Shown here: piece after piece, positions 7,302-11,645 of the stretch | How the letters are laid out: each line of letters opens with the position of its first letter | How positions within the stretch are numbered: position 1 is the first letter of the stretch | NCBI GenBank assembly: GCA_903904765.1 | Contig: CAIVEA010000682.1 | Coordinates: 1-11,645 of the forward strand | DNA: 11,645 nucleotides | Direction: 5' to 3' | DNA from: an uncultured Chloroflexota bacterium | GTDB lineage: Bacteria > Chloroflexota > Anaerolineae > Aggregatilineales > Phototrophicaceae | Program-made: the position numbers and the translations under genes | Notes under the pieces: generated by a model | The model's database searches: none | The model's input: only the letters and a program-made list of their open reading frames with translations | Told to the model about the DNA's origin: nothing

Positions 7302-7328
7302 ATCTGTATTTTGAAGAAGGAACACGTT

Positions 7329-8258
7329 ATGGCTGCTCAAGCCGCGGTCACTACCAAAGCCGTAAAGTCATCGGCAGGTCGTCGGCGCGATTACCTGCCT
7401 TACATGCTGGCTTTGCCGATTATTCTTTACGAAACGATTTTTATTCTCATCCCGATCATTCAGCAGCTCATCTCCAGTTTCACCAGCGATATGTTCGGCA
7501 TTAGCGCGGTCAAATGGGTGGGGCTGGCGAACTACGATCGTATGCTGTCGGATAAATATTTCTGGAACTCGATGCGCGTCACCCTGACCTTCATGGGCGG
7601 AACGGTGGTGATGGCGGTGGGCGCGGGGCTGATCGCCGCGCTGTTGATGAACCAGAACTTTCGCGGGCGTTCGGTGGCGCGTGCCATCATGACACTGCCG
7701 TGGGCCTTCCCCGATTTGCCCACCGTATTGATCTTCATGTGGATTTTTAACCCCAGTTTTGGCGTGATGAACCTGTTCGTGCGTTGGGTTTTGCCGATTG
7801 ACCAGAATCCGAAATGGATGATGGACATCAATCTGGCGCTGCCACTGGTGATCGCTATTGCTTCGTGGAAAGCCTTCCCGTTCTACGGGTTGGTGACGCT
7901 CTCGGTACTCCAATCCATCCCTTCCGAACTTTATGAGGCTGCCAAAGTGGACGGCGCGACCCGCTGGCAGGCCTTCCGTTATGTCACGCTGCCCGAAATC
8001 ATCCCCACGCTGATGCTGATGGGCGTGCTGGCGTGCATCTTCGCCTTCCGGCAGTTCGCGCTGATCTTTCTTTCCACCGGGGGCGGGCCAGCCCGAACCA
8101 CCGAAACGCTGGTTGTGGCGGTGTATAAGGCCGCCTTCAATTCCTTCGACTTTTCCTACGGCGCGACCATCGGCATGGCCGGTTTCGTCGCGGTGTTCGC
8201 CATTACCCTTTTGTTCGCCTACCTGCAACGGCGGCAGGAAGCCGAGGCCGCTTCATGA
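7329..8258 (+). CDS. ABC sugar transporter permease, MalF type (CUT1)
   Basis: This 309-residue inner-membrane protein is one of two channel-forming subunits of the importer. Six likely membrane segments can be seen, at roughly 23-48, 82-107, 118-140, 167-190, 222-247 and 277-298. The cytoplasmic EAA loop that docks on the ATPase reads EAAKVDGATRWQAFRYVTLP, with Glu203-Ala-Ala, Gly209 and Leu-Pro at 221-222, all in register with the family. The frame is open from 7212, but those 39 codons run through intergenic hairpins. The ATG at 7329 has an AGAAGGA ribosome binding site about eight bases upstream and starts just before a basic, short cytoplasmic N terminus. The stop overlaps the next start as ATGA, implying translational coupling. 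Confidence 0.94.
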   Translation: MAAQAAVTTKAVKSSAGRRRDYLPYMLALPIILYETIFILIPIIQQLISSFTSDMFGISAVKWVGLANYDRMLSDKYFWNSMRVTLTFMGGTVVMAVGAGLIAALLMNQNFRGRSVARAIMTLPWAFPDLPTVLIFMWIFNPSFGVMNLFVRWVLPIDQNPKWMMDINLALPLVIAIASWKAFPFYGLVTLSVLQSIPSELYEAAKVDGATRWQAFRYVTLPEIIPTLMLMGVLACIFAFRQFALIFLSTGGGPARTTETLVVAVYKAAFNSFDFSYGATIGMAGFVAVFAITLLFAYLQRRQEAEAAS

Positions 8259-9145
8259 GCACATCTACCGCACCCGTACCCACCCCCAACCGTACTCTCG
8301 CCAACCCGTTCCATTGGACGCGGCGCATCCCGATGTACGTTCTGGTGCTGCTGTTCTGCATCGTCACGGCCTTCCCGGTCTACTGGATGACGCTTAGCGT
8401 ATTCCAGCCCATCGAATACAGCCTGAGCTACCCGCCGCCGCTGTTCCCGCAGGCCATCAGCTTCGATGTGTTTCAGGAGATTTTCAGCGGCCAAGATACT
8501 GCCCAGCGCGTGGACGTGTGGATTTTCAACTCCATCGTCCTCTCCAGCATCACCACCGTCATCTGCTTGGGGCTGTCCATCCTCGGCGCGTTCGCCCTCT
8601 CCGGCAAACGCTGGCGCGGACAGGGCATGTTCGGCCTGCTGCTGCTCATGACGCAAATGCTGCCGGAGGCGCTCATCGTCATTCCACTGTACGCCACGAT
8701 AGACAAGCTGAAGATGAAAGACAGCTTGCTCACGCTGGCGCTGGTGGATACGGCCTTCGTGCTGCCCATCTGCATCTGGATTCTCAAGAACGTGTTCGAC
8801 ACCATCCCCAACGAAATTCGCGATGCGGCGCTGGTGGACGGTTGCAACCGCATGAAGATGCTGTGGAAGATCATGCTGCCCATTTCCGCGCCCGGTCTGG
8901 TGGCAGTGGGCGTGGTGGCCTTCTTCCATGCGTGGAACGAATACCTGTTCGCCGCCAGTCTGATCGGCAACCGCCACCTGTACACCGCATCCGTCGGGTT
9001 GGGGTCAATGATCTCAATGATTGACACGCCGATTGATAAGCTGATGGCGGGCGGCCTGATGTTCTCCGTTTTTCCGGTCATTTTCTACCTGATGGTGCAG
9101 CGGTACATCGTCGCCGGCCTGAGCGCAGGCGCAGTGAAGGGCTAG
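8255..9145 (+). CDS. ABC sugar transporter permease, MalG type (CUT1)
   Basis: This 296-residue integral membrane protein is the second channel subunit. It starts within the stop codon of the MalF-type gene (ATGA, four-base overlap). Hydrophobic segments lie near residues 26-48, 92-116, 124-146, 160-180, 212-237 and 265-288. The EAA loop reads DAALVDGCNRMKMLWKIMLP from Asp190, with Gly196 and Leu-Pro at 208-209. The C terminus ends in the MalG-like SAGAVKG. No gene for the ATP-binding subunit follows; in many bacteria one MsmK/UgpC-like ATPase encoded elsewhere serves several CUT1 importers, and that is the likely arrangement here. Confidence 0.95.
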   Translation: MSTSTAPVPTPNRTLANPFHWTRRIPMYVLVLLFCIVTAFPVYWMTLSVFQPIEYSLSYPPPLFPQAISFDVFQEIFSGQDTAQRVDVWIFNSIVLSSITTVICLGLSILGAFALSGKRWRGQGMFGLLLLMTQMLPEALIVIPLYATIDKLKMKDSLLTLALVDTAFVLPICIWILKNVFDTIPNEIRDAALVDGCNRMKMLWKIMLPISAPGLVAVGVVAFFHAWNEYLFAASLIGNRHLYTASVGLGSMISMIDTPIDKLMAGGLMFSVFPVIFYLMVQRYIVAGLSAGAVKG

Positions 9146-9156
9146 ATTTGACCTCA

Positions 9157-9240
9157 CTTCTCCCTCAGGGCGAAGGGAGTAAGAGCGTTACACAGCGCCT
9201 TATTTCCCTCTATCTGAGGGAGAGGGATAAAGGGTGAGGG
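9157..9240 (+). repeat. Dispersed palindromic repeats, two units, copy C
   Basis: CTTCTCCCTCAGGGCGAAGG from 9157 resembles copies A and B and is followed by AAGAGCGTT, which is also present (reverse strand) next to copy A. A CTCCCT/AGGGAG stem can form. A second palindrome follows at 9199-9230: TTAT and CCCTCT pair with AGAGGG and ATAA around a nine-base loop. It ends in GGGTGAGGGT, the tail seen at other copies. It begins 11 bases after the last permease gene and could close that transcript. Confidence 0.7.
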
Positions 9241-9293
9241 TGGATGGAACAGCGCGACCCGATCATGGAAGCGAGTTTTCGCGGAAAGCGTGC

Positions 9294-10457
9294 ATGATGA
9301 GCAATCTGGAACTGGATAAAGCACGGGCGGAGTTGAAAGCCATCGGCGCAGATTTCGCGCTGCTGTCCTCCTCCGAAAATGTGACCTACGTCAGCCATTT
9401 TGAAGTGCCGGTGGATTTCGGCGCGAGCGCCACCTTTGCCGCCGCGCCGGTCATGGCGCTGATCGGCAGTCACGACTCGACGGCGGCGCTGCTGCTGACC
9501 AACTCGTATGAGGGCGGGGCGAAGCGCCAGAGCAGCGGTTTCGATGTCCGCAGCTACGAGCCGGTCAACTGGGATGTTCCGGTGGATAGCCGCCTGAACT
9601 ACCTGAACTTGCTGCGCGATGCGCTGCGGCAGGCCGGCCTATCGGGGACGGTCAAACTGGCGATTGAAGAACGGACGTTGCCTTCTTCGGCGCTGCGCCT
9701 GCTGATGAACGAGTTCCCGCAGGTGCAACTGATCGAGGCGGGCGCGGCGCTTTCGGCGGCGCGGCTCATCAAGACTGAGCGCGAACTAGGGCTGCTGCGC
9801 TTCGCGGCGGCGGTCAACAAGGCCGGTCACACCGAACTGCGCCGTCAGACGCGGGAAGCGGGCAAGAACGAGTTTGCGATGTGGGCGGCGGTCATCAATG
9901 CGATGGAACAGATGACCGGACACCCGCTGATGGTGTTCGGCGAACTGGTCACGGGGACGCGCTGCAAAATGGTGAACTACCCCGGCGGCCCGAAGGATGT
10001 CATCACCCAACCCGGTGATCTGGCGCTGATGGACATGAGTCCCCGTGTGAACGGCTACTGGTCGGATACCACCAATACGATGGTGTGCGGCGGCGTAGAA
10101 CCCACCGCCAAGCAGAAGCTGTACGGCGTGGCGGCACGGGAAGCGTTTCATGCGGCTGCCGAACAACTACGCCCCGGAAAGTTCGCCCGTGATGCCTATC
10201 ATGCGGCGGCGGCCACCTTCCAGAAGCACGGTCTGACCATCGGGCATTATGCGGGGCATCAGATCGGTGCGGCGGTCAACGAGAATCCGCGCCTCGTCCC
10301 GTATGACGACACGCCGATACAGGCGGGCATGGTGTTCTCGATTGAACCCGGCGCATATGAAGCCCCGAACGGGGAGGCCGGAGCGCGTATGGAAAAATCG
10401 GTCATCGTGCACGACTCCGGGCCGGAAATTATTTGCGATTTCGAGTGGGGATTTTAG
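9294..10457 (+). CDS. M24-family metallohydrolase (Xaa-Pro peptidase/creatinase-like)
   Basis: This 387-residue two-domain protein has a creatinase/prolidase-type N-terminal domain and a pita-bread M24 C-terminal domain. All five metal ligands are recognisable: Asp247 and Asp258 (eleven residues apart, in MDMSP and SDTTNT), His322 (in AGHQIG), Glu351 (in SIEPGAY) and Glu367 (in ARMEKS). Two conserved second-shell histidines of aminopeptidase P appear to be Asn here: Asn228 in VNYPG and Asn329 in AVNENP. The metal site is therefore intact but peptidase activity is uncertain, and a creatinase-like C-N hydrolysis of a small imported compound is possible. The frame opens at a GTG (9234) inside the repeat. 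ATG 9294 or 9297 is preferred, with GGAAAG (9283-9288) as a weak ribosome binding site. It does not belong to any obvious sugar pathway, so its role next to the importer is unknown. Confidence 0.88.
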   Translation: MMSNLELDKARAELKAIGADFALLSSSENVTYVSHFEVPVDFGASATFAAAPVMALIGSHDSTAALLLTNSYEGGAKRQSSGFDVRSYEPVNWDVPVDSRLNYLNLLRDALRQAGLSGTVKLAIEERTLPSSALRLLMNEFPQVQLIEAGAALSAARLIKTERELGLLRFAAAVNKAGHTELRRQTREAGKNEFAMWAAVINAMEQMTGHPLMVFGELVTGTRCKMVNYPGGPKDVITQPGDLALMDMSPRVNGYWSDTTNTMVCGGVEPTAKQKLYGVAAREAFHAAAEQLRPGKFARDAYHAAAATFQKHGLTIGHYAGHQIGAAVNENPRLVPYDDTPIQAGMVFSIEPGAYEAPNGEAGARMEKSVIVHDSGPEIICDFEWGF

Positions 10458-10460
10458 AGT

Positions 10461-10535
10461 ACCCTCACCCGCATGAGGGGAAGCGACCTCACCCCTTAAT
10501 CCCCTCTCCAAACGGAGAGGGGATGAGAGGGATAA
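10461..10535 (+). repeat. Palindromic repeat pair after the M24 gene, copy D
   Basis: Two hairpins follow the M24 stop codon. CCCTCA (10462-10467) pairs with TGAGGG (10474-10479) around six bases. ATCCCCTCTCC (10499-10509) pairs with GGAGAGGGGAT (10514-10524) in a perfect eleven-base-pair stem with an AAAC loop. Words such as CCTCACCCC and GATGAGAGGG relate it to the other intergenic repeats. No T tract follows. It may end the M24 message or simply be a dispersed repeat. The rest of the gap to 10651 has a six-base-pair hairpin (10545-10550 with 10560-10565) and no convincing promoter. Confidence 0.75.
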
Positions 10536-10651
10536 CCCCTGTGTTGTCCGCTTGATTTTCGGACACGGCAGGTCGCGCCCCTACGAAAGATTAATAACCC
10601 ACCCTTGAGGGACAAACGGGGTGAGGTTCAACTTAAAAGGATGTTTTTACC

Positions 10652-11645
10652 ATGAAGATTACTGGCATTGAGACTGTGACCGTCAGCGCGGGCTGGAAGA
10701 ACTGGCTGTTTGTGATCGTGCAAACCGATGCCGGAATCAGCGGCCTCGGTGAAGCCACCATCAACGGGTTCATCCGTGCCACCGAAGCCTGCGTCCATGA
10801 ACTGAAGCACTTCGCCATCGGGCGCGACCCGCGTGATGTGACTGCCATCGCCCAGAAGATCATCACCACCATTCAGGACGCGGGGCATATTCATCGGCTG
10901 GTGATGGCGGCGGTGGAAGTGGCCTGCTGGGACATTCTGGGCAAGCACCTCGGCGTACCCATTTATCAACTGCTGGGCGGCAAAGTGCACGACAGCATCG
11001 AAGCCTACGCCAACGGTTGGTATCGCGCCGAACGCACGCCGGCGCATTTCGTGGCGGCTGCCGAAGAAGTGGCGAAGAAGGGCTTCAAGGCGCTCAAGAT
11101 TGACCCGTTCGGCACAGCACGCAACTTCATCAGCGAAACCGATTTGAAGATGTCCTACGACATCCTACAGGCCATCCGGCAACGCTTCCCCGACTTCAAG
11201 ATCATGATTGATGTCCACTGCCGCTTCACGCCCGCCGAAGCCATTCGCGTGGCGCACCGCATGGCGGATTTGAACCTGTACTGGTGGGAAGAACCGACCA
11301 ATGCCGAACAGGAACGCCTGACGAACGAGGTGGCGGCACAATGCCCGATCCGCGTGGCGACGGGCGAACAGTTCGACCACATCGGGCGCTTCTTCACGCT
11401 GGCGGAAGGCGGCGGCGTGACCATCTGGCAGCCGGAGCCGATGTCGTTAGGCGGCATCCGCAATACACTGGCGGTGGCGCATATCGCGGAGGCCAACGGC
11501 GCGTGGATTGCCCCGCACCAGAGTGGCGGGCCGGTGGCGACGGCGACCTGTCTGCAACTGGCGGCCTGCACACCCAACTACTTGATTCAAGAGTATTTCG
11601 ATGCCTTTAACGAACCGTGGACGGCTGACCTGCTGACGTGGAATC
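10652..11645 (+). CDS. Mandelate racemase/enolase-superfamily acid-sugar dehydratase, 3' end cut off
   Basis: The frame stays open to the window edge, giving 331 residues of a family usually near 380. The N-terminal capping domain is followed by the TIM barrel with metal ligands Asp187 (IMIDVH), Glu213 (WWEEP) and Glu239 (ATGEQ), spaced 26 residues apart as in galactonate dehydratase. Lys149 lies in KALKIDPFG, and the position two residues on, which is a second Lys in mandelate racemase, is Asp151. The general acid-base His289 is present in APHQSGG. Its dyad partner, normally Asp in QPD, is Glu262 in QPEPM. The family abstracts the proton alpha to a carboxylate with Mg2+, most often dehydrating a sugar acid to a 2-keto-3-deoxy acid. 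AAAAGGA lies about eleven bases before the ATG. It is the most direct pointer to an acid-sugar substrate for the locus. Confidence 0.9.
   Translation, partial: MKITGIETVTVSAGWKNWLFVIVQTDAGISGLGEATINGFIRATEACVHELKHFAIGRDPRDVTAIAQKIITTIQDAGHIHRLVMAAVEVACWDILGKHLGVPIYQLLGGKVHDSIEAYANGWYRAERTPAHFVAAAEEVAKKGFKALKIDPFGTARNFISETDLKMSYDILQAIRQRFPDFKIMIDVHCRFTPAEAIRVAHRMADLNLYWWEEPTNAEQERLTNEVAAQCPIRVATGEQFDHIGRFFTLAEGGGVTIWQPEPMSLGGIRNTLAVAHIAEANGAWIAPHQSGGPVATATCLQLAACTPNYLIQEYFDAFNEPWTADLLTWN

Noticed and set aside
10641..10655. Four-codon frame MFLP ending in an ATGA overlap with the dehydratase start
   Set aside because: The only AAGG site directly abuts its ATG with no spacing, and such tiny frames are common by chance. 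It is not supported as a leader peptide.

Overview
The window is a GC-rich stretch of bacterial DNA with nine protein-coding genes, all on the + strand and closely packed. The intergenic DNA carries C/T-rich and G/A-rich palindromic repeats (CCCTCTCC-, CTTCTCCCTC- and GAGGGT-type words). Together with the SDR / Ldh2 / CUT1-transporter gene mix, these suggest a member of the Chloroflexota (Anaerolineae-like). That assignment rests on repeat style and protein flavour only, because no marker gene is present. There are no RNA genes, transposases, CRISPR arrays or attachment sites that I can see, and no gene-free stretch longer than about 200 bases.

Layout: 1-132 is a tandemly duplicated 40-base unit running into a dispersed repeat. 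Genes 1-2 (133-2039) are an Ldh2-type malate/lactate-like dehydrogenase and a short-chain dehydrogenase (SDR), 5 bases apart. After a repeat-bearing gap, genes 3-5 (2209-5704) are a D-2-hydroxyacid dehydrogenase, an extended-SDR NAD-dependent epimerase/dehydrogenase and an FGGY sugar kinase resembling sedoheptulokinase. Genes 6-8 (5860-9145) form a CUT1-type sugar ABC importer: a Tat-exported binding protein and two MalF/MalG-like permeases whose reading frames overlap by ATGA. Its ATPase is absent. Gene 9 (9294-10457) is an M24 metallohydrolase. A tenth reading frame (10652 to the window end, cut off) is a mandelate racemase/enolase-superfamily acid-sugar dehydratase.

Taken together this looks like an uptake and catabolism locus for a sugar or sugar acid. 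The importer brings in the substrate, several NAD(P)-dependent dehydrogenases and an enolase-superfamily dehydratase oxidise or dehydrate it, and an FGGY kinase phosphorylates an intermediate. The combination does not match a textbook pathway I can name, and the substrate cannot be read from sequence alone. Three enzymes have substitutions at positions normally considered catalytic: the SDR lacks the YxxxK lysine, the M24 enzyme has Asn for two conserved active-site His, and the enolase-superfamily enzyme has Glu for the Asp of its His-Asp dyad. This makes the locus a reasonable candidate for unusual chemistry. Hairpins lie between genes 4/5 and 6/7 and in several repeat-bearing gaps, and may set transcript boundaries or the ratio of binding protein to permease.
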